Shown here piece after piece: positions 46,553 through 54,867 of a DNA stretch of 64,000 nucleotides. The stretch is from G963663365 sp963663365 (GTDB lineage Bacteria > Hinthialibacterota > Hinthialibacteria > Hinthialibacterales > G963663365), in NCBI GenBank assembly GCA_963663365.2, contig CAXXIH010000001.1, positions 558,001 to 622,000 on the forward strand. Reading direction: 5' to 3'. The notes beneath the pieces were generated by a model that worked only from the letters and a program-made list of their open reading frames with translations, made no database searches and was not told where the DNA came from. The position numbers and the translations under genes were made by a program. Each line of letters begins with the position of its first letter. Position 1 is the first letter of the stretch.

Positions 46553-47875
46553 ATGAGCCTTCGACCCAATGGATTACAAAACACTCCAAGAGAGAAAAAT
46601 CCTCTGGGGATTTGGCTCACTTTTTTCATTGCGTTTAATTTGCTTTTGGGAACGGCCTGCCGCCGCGAGCGGATGGCTGATGGGAAAATCGAGCAACATG
46701 TCTATGTTTGGCAGGAAGTCTGGAATGAGGATGTCAAAGTCGCGCTCAAAGCCGCTGAGCCATGTATAGATGGTTGCCAAGTATTCGCGGGGGAAATTAC
46801 TCACGCCGGACAGCGGGTTGAAATGAATCCGAAGCAAATCGACTGGCAGGCCCTGGCAAAAATCAATATCCCGGTAACGTTGGTTGTGCGGTTCGGCAGC
46901 GCCTTTTCCAAGGTAATTGCATCCGAGCCGGTACCGGAGACAGCCCAATCCTTCCGCCGCTGGATGAATGACCTTCTGGCGAAGTGCCGGTCAGTGGATT
47001 TGCCTGTTGCCGGGTTTCAACTGGATTACGATTGCCCGACTTCAAAACTTGCAGATTATGGCGCGCTTATAAGGGAGTTGGAAAGACAGAATCCTGATGT
47101 GCCAATTAGCATAACCGCTCTCCCCGCTTGGCTTGGCAGTGCCGAATTTCCAAAATTGATTAAGCCGTTGCCTTATTATGTTCTGCAGGTTCACTCGTTG
47201 GAAAAACCTAAAAATATTGATCAGCCGGTCTCTCTTTTTGATTTGCAGATGACACAGGGCTATTTGCAGCGGGCCGCCGCGTATGAGATTCCTTTCTACC
47301 TTGCCCTGCCGACCTATGGCTATTCGGTAATTTATGATCAAGAAGGGAATTTTGTCGGATTACAGGCCGAAGGAGCGGCTTCAGTCTGGAAACCCGGTTA
47401 CGAGGTCCGCCTGGTGATGGCAGACCATCGCCCGCTTGCCGAACTAATCCGGAATTTGCAAATAGAGCGTCCGGCATTGTGCCGGGGAGTCATCTGGTTC
47501 AGGCTTCCTGTGCCCACCGATACCTTGAATTGGTCCTGGCCGGCCTTGTCCGCCGTGATGGATGGACGTGAACCGGTTCTGGAATTTAAGGCCGAAGTCT
47601 TTAGTCCTTCTCAAGACTTGTATGAAATTCATATTTTCAACTCCGGAGAACGCAATCACTGGGGGACAATCAGATTTAAAATTCTATGCCCTCAAAAATC
47701 TATTCTTGCCTATGATATTCTTGGTGACTTTCACGAGTCGGAAAACGTTCATGAAATTATGGGGCCTGCGCCGCGATGCGGCGAGTCTGTAACCGCAGCC
47801 TGGTTTCGCCTCAGGCCGGATGACGGTGCCGGCGGAAATCGGCTTCAAGTCAGTCAAGTAGAGAGTATCCCATGA
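46553..47875 (+). CDS. DUF3142-domain protein, probable lipoprotein
   Basis: The N-terminus has a hydrophobic segment ending LLLGTACRRE, a near-lipobox (the -3 position is not ideal). The body has the DUF3142 hallmarks: HVYVWQEVWNEDVKVAL, INIPVTLVVRFG, AGFQLDYDCPTSKLADYGAL, ISITALPAWLG and YVLQVHSLEKP. The fold is glycosidase-like, but activity is unknown. It overlaps the next gene by four bases (ATGA), so the two are translationally coupled. The C-terminal about 90 residues are a beta domain. Confidence 0.82.
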   Translation: MSLRPNGLQNTPREKNPLGIWLTFFIAFNLLLGTACRRERMADGKIEQHVYVWQEVWNEDVKVALKAAEPCIDGCQVFAGEITHAGQRVEMNPKQIDWQALAKINIPVTLVVRFGSAFSKVIASEPVPETAQSFRRWMNDLLAKCRSVDLPVAGFQLDYDCPTSKLADYGALIRELERQNPDVPISITALPAWLGSAEFPKLIKPLPYYVLQVHSLEKPKNIDQPVSLFDLQMTQGYLQRAAAYEIPFYLALPTYGYSVIYDQEGNFVGLQAEGAASVWKPGYEVRLVMADHRPLAELIRNLQIERPALCRGVIWFRLPVPTDTLNWSWPALSAVMDGREPVLEFKAEVFSPSQDLYEIHIFNSGERNHWGTIRFKILCPQKSILAYDILGDFHESENVHEIMGPAPRCGESVTAAWFRLRPDDGAGGNRLQVSQVESIP

Positions 47876-49998
47876 AAAACCGCATCTTCTTAACTTCGAC
47901 CATTCTCCTTTTTCTCTCTTCGACGGTCTCATTTGCATGTGGGCCCCATTTTCCGAACTCCTACATTGTTTGGGGACATGAAAACTATGTGCTGAATCTG
48001 CCCCGGGTTCTGTTTTTTGAGGGATTGAAGCTGGTAGAGAACGGTAGTCACGGCGAGTTAATCTATTCCGATAAATGGCAGAATGAAATCTATGAAGGCT
48101 ACCTGGAGCCTGGGTTTTCAACGCCATATACCAACCATTGGCAGCGGACCTTGGAGGCCGATCTAACTGACCTAAAGGCGGCGCTGGAGGCCAAATCTAC
48201 TCCCACGGCTGATATCGAAGAACTCCTCCAGGCGTATCAAGAAATGCGCCTGGCCATGAAGGTCCACGCCGATGGCTCAGAGTACGATACGGATTATGGC
48301 AGCCGGAAAAATCCTGATCCATTCGACCTCTCCCCTTACCGGGCAGTGCTTGATCGTATCCCCGCCGAGTTTGCCTGCTATGTCGAAGCCGCCGCAGCCT
48401 ATCGTGCCGGGGATTTGGAGGGCTCGTTCCGCATTTTGAACCGGTTGCTGCTGTTGCCGGAGGATGAGCGCACTTATCGCTCCACCTGGGCTGCTTTTAT
48501 GTTGGGCAAGACCCGTATCACCGAGGATCCGGTTCATTCCATCTATTTTTTTGAAGAAACCCGGCGGTTGGCCGGGGCGGGATTCCATGATTCCCTCAAC
48601 TTGTCTGATGCCAGCGCGGGATGGCAGGCGCGCGCCGAGTTGGATGTGGGCAGATATCACGATGCCATCTTGCACTATTACCGATTGTTTCGTTCCGGAG
48701 AGACCATGCGTCACATGTTCGGTTCGCTTCCTTGGGCTTGTGTAGCCGTTTTTTATGCTGACCGGATCGATCCTGATGTTGTGAATGACCCCATCACTCG
48801 CAAGGTTGTGACGGCTTGGCTCCGCTCAGAGACTCGAAACACATCCTGGTTTGGAAAATGGTTTGAGGCTATCCGGGATTCCGGCGTTACGCTTGATCCG
48901 GGAGAAACCGATCAACTTGCCTGGATGGCCTATAAAGCCGGAGACATGGAGCAGGCCAAACTCTGGCTGGCGCTCGCGCCGGAGCCCGGCCCCGAGGGGA
49001 AGTGGGTGCAATCCAAACTTCTGTTTCGCGAAGGAAAAATCGACGAGGGGATGCAAATCCTGCAATCTCTGGCTGGACAGTTTCCATGCCGGGATGGCGA
49101 CAATGTGAAGGCCGAACTTGGGGTATTGCAGCTGGGCCGCAAAGAGTTTGTGCAGGCTCTGGATGCCTTTGTTCGTTGTGGGTACTGGCAGGATGCAGGC
49201 TATATCGCCGACCGTGTTCTTACTGTGGAAGAACTCGAACAATATGTGAAACGCGAGCAAGAGAGCGGGCGTTTGGACGATGTCAATATTGGCCTGTATC
49301 GCTGGAGCGAACGCAAAGCGTTAGACGGCTTACGTACTCTTTTGGCACGCAGGTTAATGCGTAATGGACAAATGAATGATGCGCTACAGTATTACCCTGA
49401 GACTTTCCAGACTTTCGGATGGTATTCGGAGAAGATCGCTCTAAAAGAAATCGCTGAGCGTTACAGCCGTCATTTAAGTGCCGCCTATGATAAAAATAAG
49501 CCCAAGCGTCAACGCGCCGAAAACTTGTATGAAGCCGCCCATTTGACTCGTAAATACGGAATGGAACTCTTAGGCACCGAGGAAGAGCCGGATTGGGCGA
49601 TTTATGGCGGCTCCTTCGCCCCATCCGGTGCGACAAAGATTCGTTTACAAGTCGAGAACCGGGATGTCTTTAAAGGGCTCAACCCCGCGCTTGTATCGGC
49701 GCTATCGCCTTCAGTGGAGGAAAAGCAGCGTGGCCTGCAATCCGCCCCCACGCCCGATATCCGTTTTCATTACCGTGATATTGCCTCGGAAATGATGTGG
49801 GAATGTGCCCAAATGCTGCCCAATAATGATCCCCTCACCGCACGGGCTTTGTATTATGGCGGCATGTTTATTAAGTATCGTGATTCGAAGGAGGCTGACC
49901 GTTTCTATAAGGCTCTGGTCCGCCGCTGCCGGAAACTGCCCATCGGCCGCCAGGCTGATGAATGCCGTTGGTTCCCCAAAGACCCGCAATTTGAGTAG
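47872..49998 (+). CDS. Large exported protein partnered with DUF3142
   Basis: A signal peptide (IFLTSTILLFLSSTVSFA) is followed by CGPHFPNSYIVWGHENYVLN, then about 650 residues rich in helical repeat-like segments (YVEAAAAYRAGDLEGSFRIL, AWMAYKAGDMEQAKLWLALA, YYGGMFIKYRDSKEADRFYK) that look like TPR or Sel1-like solenoids. No catalytic motif is visible. From general knowledge, proteins beginning with ACGP(x)FPN occur beside DUF3142 proteins in diverse bacteria, so this looks like a conserved two-gene unit of unknown function. The four-base overlap with the upstream gene supports joint action. Confidence 0.7.
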   Translation: MKNRIFLTSTILLFLSSTVSFACGPHFPNSYIVWGHENYVLNLPRVLFFEGLKLVENGSHGELIYSDKWQNEIYEGYLEPGFSTPYTNHWQRTLEADLTDLKAALEAKSTPTADIEELLQAYQEMRLAMKVHADGSEYDTDYGSRKNPDPFDLSPYRAVLDRIPAEFACYVEAAAAYRAGDLEGSFRILNRLLLLPEDERTYRSTWAAFMLGKTRITEDPVHSIYFFEETRRLAGAGFHDSLNLSDASAGWQARAELDVGRYHDAILHYYRLFRSGETMRHMFGSLPWACVAVFYADRIDPDVVNDPITRKVVTAWLRSETRNTSWFGKWFEAIRDSGVTLDPGETDQLAWMAYKAGDMEQAKLWLALAPEPGPEGKWVQSKLLFREGKIDEGMQILQSLAGQFPCRDGDNVKAELGVLQLGRKEFVQALDAFVRCGYWQDAGYIADRVLTVEELEQYVKREQESGRLDDVNIGLYRWSERKALDGLRTLLARRLMRNGQMNDALQYYPETFQTFGWYSEKIALKEIAERYSRHLSAAYDKNKPKRQRAENLYEAAHLTRKYGMELLGTEEEPDWAIYGGSFAPSGATKIRLQVENRDVFKGLNPALVSALSPSVEEKQRGLQSAPTPDIRFHYRDIASEMMWECAQMLPNNDPLTARALYYGGMFIKYRDSKEADRFYKALVRRCRKLPIGRQADECRWFPKDPQFE

Positions 49999-50068
49999 TA
50001 AATAGAACCGCTCCTTCGGTAATAGGCGGTGGTCTTTGGATTTTTCCCGGATTGCTCTGCAACTCTGA

Positions 50069-50093
50069 AATTGTATTTGAATTCAATTGTATT
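50069..50093. promoter_or_regulatory. Candidate operator: palindrome flanked by direct repeats
   Basis: AATTGTATT occurs at 50069-50077 and again at 50085-50093, flanking the perfect palindrome TTGAATTCAA (50077-50086). The block is about 80 bases before the ATG of the Gfo/Idh-like gene and after the stop of the 708-residue protein. It is AT-rich and could be chance or part of a promoter. Confidence 0.25.
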
Positions 50094-50170
50094 GATATGT
50101 TCAATTACTGGAACTGGAATTTTTCCTATCTTTGTCTATTTGTTGAATCAACCATAACGAGGCAGACACC

Positions 50171-51304
50171 ATGAGCGATAGAAACGATTTTTCCCGGCGA
50201 AAATTTGTAAGCGCTGTTTCCGCATCCGGCATGGCCTTGGCTGGCGGCAAGGCCATGGCCGCCCCCCAAGACGGCGGCCCGGAAACGTCAAACGGAGAAC
50301 TGCGCATCGGTTGCCTCAATGTGGGCGTATACTCGCACCTGCCCCCGGTCTGGGCGGCCATACTCAATCCCCGTCAGGACAAGCAGGAAATCGCCTTTAC
50401 CCGCATGAGGATCACTCATTGCTGGGACATCGAACCGGACAAAGCCCAAGAGTTTGCAAAGGAGTTTGACTGCACGGCAGTCAAGAATTTCGATGACATG
50501 CTTGGCAAGGTGGATGGGATTATCTCCGGCGGCTATTACAACCATCCTTGGAATCACATTCTGCACCAGCCCTATCTGGAGGCAGGTCTGCCTAACCTCA
50601 TTAACCGGCCTCTCTCCAACTCCATGGCCATGGCCCGCCGGATTATTGAGATGGCCCAAAAACATAATGCGCCGGTTCTAGTTCCCTCGGCTCATGAACA
50701 CAATGAGGCGATCCAACAGGCTCGGGCCTGGATCACCGGCAAGAAAATCCTCTGCTATGAGGCAACCAACTCATTTGATGATTACCCCACCCATGGCATC
50801 CATGGGCTCTACTTGGTCTGCCGGGCCGTAGCCGAAACGGGCCACCCGGTCATTTCGGTTTCCTACCGGGCCGAGAGCTGGCATAAGCCGCCGGGAGTCC
50901 TGATCCTCGAGCATAAGGATGGAGATGGCCGGACTTTTTATGGAACGCTTCACCAGGTCAGCGGTTCTTGGGGAACCATCCGGCTGCACACGCCCGAGGC
51001 ATACGGCGGAAAAGGATTCGAAATCTTTCCGGGAACTGAATATCCCTACAATCGGACTGAAACTTGGGCGCCCACATTATGGGCGTTTGAACGGATGGCG
51101 GCCTTTGGCGAAATGCCCCAGAAATATGAAGATATCCTTCACAAACATGCGGTGTTCATGACCGGATGGCTTTCGATTTTGGAACGGAATGGCGCACCGG
51201 TAAGGTTGGATGAAGTGCCCGAGGATTGGGAAGCCCCGGTCACTTTGCCGAATCATCCGGAAGACAACATCGTTGCACTTTTTAAACAAAAATTTGGCTC
51301 ATAG
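50171..51304 (+). CDS. Tat-exported Gfo/Idh/MocA-like protein with altered EKP motif
   Basis: The Tat signal is DFSRRKFVSAVSASGMALAG; GAGGC lies about 7 bases before the ATG. A Rossmann-like region (IGCLNVGVYSHLPPVWAAIL) and a C-terminal half with HGIHGLYLVCRAV and YGTLHQVSGSWGTIRL place it in the Gfo/Idh/MocA superfamily. The usual EKP is replaced by LINRPLSNS, so the conserved Lys is Arg and the Glu is Asn. The glycine-rich loop is also atypical (GxxxGxYSH). It may have a changed chemistry or be non-catalytic. It stands alone between the DUF3142 pair and the deacetylase gene. Confidence 0.8.
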   Translation: MSDRNDFSRRKFVSAVSASGMALAGGKAMAAPQDGGPETSNGELRIGCLNVGVYSHLPPVWAAILNPRQDKQEIAFTRMRITHCWDIEPDKAQEFAKEFDCTAVKNFDDMLGKVDGIISGGYYNHPWNHILHQPYLEAGLPNLINRPLSNSMAMARRIIEMAQKHNAPVLVPSAHEHNEAIQQARAWITGKKILCYEATNSFDDYPTHGIHGLYLVCRAVAETGHPVISVSYRAESWHKPPGVLILEHKDGDGRTFYGTLHQVSGSWGTIRLHTPEAYGGKGFEIFPGTEYPYNRTETWAPTLWAFERMAAFGEMPQKYEDILHKHAVFMTGWLSILERNGAPVRLDEVPEDWEAPVTLPNHPEDNIVALFKQKFGS

Positions 51305-51345
51305 ACACCGCGCATGCCGGTAACTTGGCCTTTTTGCTACTATGA

Positions 51346-52428
51346 ATGCCAAGTGAACTGACCGCCATGATTGACTTTTTTGGAAAATCGTTCCGGTATT
51401 TTTCAAGAACCGCACTCCGTTTTGTGCCGGGTGTGTGTCAGCGTCTGCTGCCCAATCAAACGGCAGAGCAGTGGCTCGAGGCGTTTCAAAGCCGAGTCTT
51501 GAAAATATATCATCGTGTACAGACACCGGTGGTGCTTTATCATTCGGTGGAGCCTAACGATCACAATCCCCTGTTAACCGGAGATATTCATAACATCACC
51601 CCTGAAATACTGCACGCTCAGCTCTCTTTCCTAAAAAAACATTTCTCTATTGTGCCGGTTGATGAGATTGTCGAACGGCTGCAAAGTGGAAAGAACGTAA
51701 AAGGGCTGGGTGCCGTGACCTTTGATGATGGATACCGCTCGGTATTTGAGCATGCCGCTCCCGTTCTTGAAGATACCGGTATAACTGCCACCGTCTTTCT
51801 CACAACAAGTCTACTCCAAGGTGATGTCCTTTGGCGTGATAAGATACGTCTTCTCATTAACACCGATAATGTGAGTAAATTTCTTGATTTCGCTTCGACT
51901 GAGTTTCCGCAGTTGGAGTCCATACGTGCAGAGTTTTTCTACAAAGATACCAAAGATCCTACCCGGGCCAGCACATCTCAGATCGTCAAGTCCATTGATG
52001 CTTTTCTAGCAGCCGAAAAGTTAAATTGTGCTCGAACCGCCGATAATGCCTATATCTCATACGATGAATTGAAAACGAGGGAATTGAAGAACCTGTATCT
52101 CGGCAATCATACCCATCGTCATTTCATTCTTGCAACATTGACAAAGGATGAACAATGGGAAGAAATCACAACCACCGAACGTCTGCTTCAAGGTTTAGGG
52201 GCCGAACGTTCGCGCGTTTTCTCGATTCCATTCGGGGGACCGACTTCGTACAATACAGACACCCTGGAAATCGTATCTGAACTCGGCTATTCAGGTTATC
52301 TTCGTTCAAATGGGACGGCGCCGATTGACGCCGTTGAATGTTATGGCATCCAGAAAGAGAATTCGGCCTTAACTGTTTTGGGGCGTTTTATGCCTCTTGA
52401 GACGCGATGGCCGTGGCTTCAATTCTGA
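51346..52428 (+). CDS. Polysaccharide deacetylase (NodB/CE4 family)
   Basis: PVVLYHSVEPNDHNP opens the NodB domain, and AVTFDDGYRSVFEHAAPVL gives motif 1 (TFDDGY, about residues 125-130, with the catalytic and metal Asp). Motif 2 appears as LYLGNHTHRHF. IPFGGPTSYN is motif 3-like. CE4 enzymes remove acetyl groups from N-acetylated sugars. No signal peptide is evident, so it may act in the cytosol or as an unusual member. The sulfotransferase starts one base after the stop, so the two genes are tightly coupled. An ATG at 51367 is an alternative start. Confidence 0.88.
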   Translation: MPSELTAMIDFFGKSFRYFSRTALRFVPGVCQRLLPNQTAEQWLEAFQSRVLKIYHRVQTPVVLYHSVEPNDHNPLLTGDIHNITPEILHAQLSFLKKHFSIVPVDEIVERLQSGKNVKGLGAVTFDDGYRSVFEHAAPVLEDTGITATVFLTTSLLQGDVLWRDKIRLLINTDNVSKFLDFASTEFPQLESIRAEFFYKDTKDPTRASTSQIVKSIDAFLAAEKLNCARTADNAYISYDELKTRELKNLYLGNHTHRHFILATLTKDEQWEEITTTERLLQGLGAERSRVFSIPFGGPTSYNTDTLEIVSELGYSGYLRSNGTAPIDAVECYGIQKENSALTVLGRFMPLETRWPWLQF

Positions 52429-53358
52429 ATGCGTGTTGTGAATCCGCCAATGCTTAAAAGACTCTTACAATCGTTTTTGCCTATTCAAGATGAACCGAAG
52501 GCGGGAGGCGTATCCGTTATACCGCCATCCGGGCGTCCGGAATCTTATAGATTGGCCCAGGAAAAGGGATGGTATCCCGTATTTGCAATCGGCACCGGCC
52601 GTAGCGGTACCCATTTTTTGCAGGAGATCATGGGGCACGATCCCGCAATCGCTTCCTATCATCTGCCGGATCCGGATAACGATAGTTTTGTCGAATACTG
52701 CGCCTGGAATAACCTGCCCGTTGACATCGGCGGTTTTTTGCAGACACGGAGAGATTGGATTGCGGGTGCGGCCGAACAATCGCGAATTTATTTTGAATCC
52801 AATCCCTACATGTCTTTTTCTGTTGAGCCGCTGTTTCATCAATTGAATGCAAAGTTTTTTCATATGGTCCGAAATCCCGCTGCCGTTGTGAATTCCCATT
52901 TTGTTAAAGGGTGGTATGAAAAGCCGCTGGCTTATGATAATCCGCAGCTGGCTTTAGGCGCGCAACCTGGAACGGCTTTCAACCATTTCCTGGGAAGGCT
53001 CACGCCCCGAGGCGAAGAATTCGAACGTTGGCAGAGACTTACACGGATCGGCAAGATCGCTTGGATGTGGAATGCTGTTCAAATGCGGGTTTTAAGCGAG
53101 ACACGGCAATTGCCCCCGGAACATGTTTTTTCCTGCAAACTTGAAGATGTGGAATACCGCAAGTATGTCGAGATGCACAAGTTTGTCGGCGGTCAGTCGC
53201 CTTTGGATGAACCGGCTTTTCTAAAGATTACCCAGTCGAGACCCGGCAAGGCTGCCAACCATAGAAATGCTGCATCTTGGTCAGAGAAAGAACGCGAAGA
53301 GTTTCTTGAAGAGACAAAGGATGCAGTCCGGGCTCTGGAGTACGATCTCCAATTATAG
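52429..53358 (+). CDS. Sulfotransferase-family protein
   Basis: The PAPS 5'-phosphosulfate loop is visible as FAIGTGRSGTHFLQEIM (about residues 53-69), and FFHMVRNPAAVVNSHF is the 3'-phosphate-binding segment (Arg and Ser). The 309-residue length fits a Golgi-type carbohydrate sulfotransferase fold. It would transfer sulfate from PAPS to a sugar or other acceptor in the cytosol. The start abuts the deacetylase stop, so the target is probably the same glycan, first deacetylated and then sulfated; that order is inference. An ATG at 52450 is possible. Confidence 0.85.
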   Translation: MRVVNPPMLKRLLQSFLPIQDEPKAGGVSVIPPSGRPESYRLAQEKGWYPVFAIGTGRSGTHFLQEIMGHDPAIASYHLPDPDNDSFVEYCAWNNLPVDIGGFLQTRRDWIAGAAEQSRIYFESNPYMSFSVEPLFHQLNAKFFHMVRNPAAVVNSHFVKGWYEKPLAYDNPQLALGAQPGTAFNHFLGRLTPRGEEFERWQRLTRIGKIAWMWNAVQMRVLSETRQLPPEHVFSCKLEDVEYRKYVEMHKFVGGQSPLDEPAFLKITQSRPGKAANHRNAASWSEKEREEFLEETKDAVRALEYDLQL

Positions 53359-53422
53359 CCCGCCGCCGGATTAATTTTTGCTGATTGCTCAAATCCTCAC
53401 GCTGTACCGGTGCCGTCTTTCT

Positions 53423-54172
53423 CTATTGCGCTTTTTGAAGCACAACAACCATATGCCGTCCATACTCGGCATCGGTCTCACGCAGATTGTTCCATATATA
53501 GTTCCAGATGATGGGGCGTAAGAACGCGAGATCGAGAAACCAATGACGATTGTTGAGCAGGCGTTGAATCCATTCGATGGTGCGAGTGCTATGGTAGACA
53601 TAGTCGACTTGACGGATTTCAAATGAGACTCCGGCGGCGTCAATCTGTGCCTTAAAGATTTCGATGTCGTAGTGCCGAAAATGCTTCTTGTTCAGTGGAA
53701 CGACGATTGTCGGAACAGAGAGAATGATATGTCCGCCGGGATTGGTTCTCTCCGCCAAAGTTTGGATGAACCCGGATGTCTGATTGTCCGGGATATGTTC
53801 GAGTACTTCGATACCGGTTACAAGATCGAATGTCTCTTCGATCTCCCTTGCGTCAATTGCATGAAATTCCACATCCGGATGAAATCCCCGCGCAAATGCA
53901 ATCGCCCGTTCCGATAAATCCGCGCCAACGCAACGAACGCCGCTGCCTTTTACGAATCCGGTAAAACGTCCATCTCCGCAACCGACATCCAGCACCGAAG
54001 ACGGCCGCAAGGCCTCCGCAATCAACTGGATATGTTTTAAGTAACAGAGATACTCCAATCCCCAGCTTAAATACCGATAGTGCAGTCCTACACCATTCTC
54101 GTCAAAGTGAGGCGTGTAATGATATGGAAATTCATACAGAGATTCTTGAAGTCGATGTTGTTCCGTATTCAT
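53423..54172 (-). CDS. SAM-dependent methyltransferase
   Basis: A 249-residue class I enzyme with motif I VLDVGCGDGRFTGFV (about 60-74), an acidic post-motif (CVGADLSERAIAFARG), TGIEVLEHIPDNQ and LSVPTIVVPLNKKHFRHYD. It overlaps neuA by four bases (54169-54172), so it is the last gene of the nonulosonic acid operon. A sugar O- or N-methyl group on the nonulosonate or its glycan is a likely product. Confidence 0.88.
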   Translation of the reverse strand: MNTEQHRLQESLYEFPYHYTPHFDENGVGLHYRYLSWGLEYLCYLKHIQLIAEALRPSSVLDVGCGDGRFTGFVKGSGVRCVGADLSERAIAFARGFHPDVEFHAIDAREIEETFDLVTGIEVLEHIPDNQTSGFIQTLAERTNPGGHIILSVPTIVVPLNKKHFRHYDIEIFKAQIDAAGVSFEIRQVDYVYHSTRTIEWIQRLLNNRHWFLDLAFLRPIIWNYIWNNLRETDAEYGRHMVVVLQKAQ

Positions 54173-54867
54173 TGATTTGCTTGAAGGTTACGAAGAATTG
54201 TTTCCGCCACCAGCAGATCGATAGGACCGTCAATATCCACCGAATCAGCCGCATCCATGGTGAAAGGCACAATTTTGTCCCCATAAAGACGGCCGGATTC
54301 TAATGTGGCACGGTCTGCAATCAGAATTGCCGGGCCGTTTCTGGCGTAAAGTTTAGGTTTGTCTTGCCGCCGTAAAATCATTTTGCCTTCTTGGGCCGGA
54401 ACAAGGAAGCCATCATCGAGTCTCATGAGCGAACTTGGACTGAATTGGTGAGGAACTTCTTGCACGCTGACCAGCGTATTCGCTTTTGTGGTACAGAAGT
54501 GCTCAATGGCCGAGTCGATATGTTCTGTACGGCGCAGGGGAGAAGTCGGCTGCAACAGCGTGATCGCATCCGGGTAATAAGAATCGGCAGCCAACTTGCG
54601 CAAGATATCCTGCAAAACTTCGGCCATACCGGTGTCATCTTTTGCTAATTCGGGAGAGCGCAAAAAGGGGACTTCAATACCATGCTTCTTGGCCAAAGCC
54701 GCATAACTTTCATCATCTGTCGAAAGGATTGTCCGGTCCAAATGCTTGCATCCCAAGGCGGCATCGAAGGTATATTCGATCAAAGGTTTCCCGAGAAGCG
54801 GAGTGATATTTTTATGCGGAATGCTTTTCGAGCCGCTTCGTGCGGGGATTACGCCCAGAATCTTCAT
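54169..54867 (-). CDS. neuA: CMP-nonulosonic acid synthetase (NeuA-like cytidylyltransferase)
   Basis: A 232-residue nucleotidyltransferase. The N-terminal VIPARSGSKSIPHKN (residues 6-20) is the CTP-binding motif of CMP-sialic acid synthetases; LLQPTSPLRRTEHIDSA and SVDIDGPIDLLVAE (the metal Asp pair) are also present. It activates a nonulosonic acid with CTP. It overlaps its neighbours at both ends by four bases. Legionaminic rather than sialic acid specificity is possible; sequence alone does not decide. Confidence 0.92.
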   Translation of the reverse strand: MKILGVIPARSGSKSIPHKNITPLLGKPLIEYTFDAALGCKHLDRTILSTDDESYAALAKKHGIEVPFLRSPELAKDDTGMAEVLQDILRKLAADSYYPDAITLLQPTSPLRRTEHIDSAIEHFCTTKANTLVSVQEVPHQFSPSSLMRLDDGFLVPAQEGKMILRRQDKPKLYARNGPAILIADRATLESGRLYGDKIVPFTMDAADSVDIDGPIDLLVAETILRNLQANQ

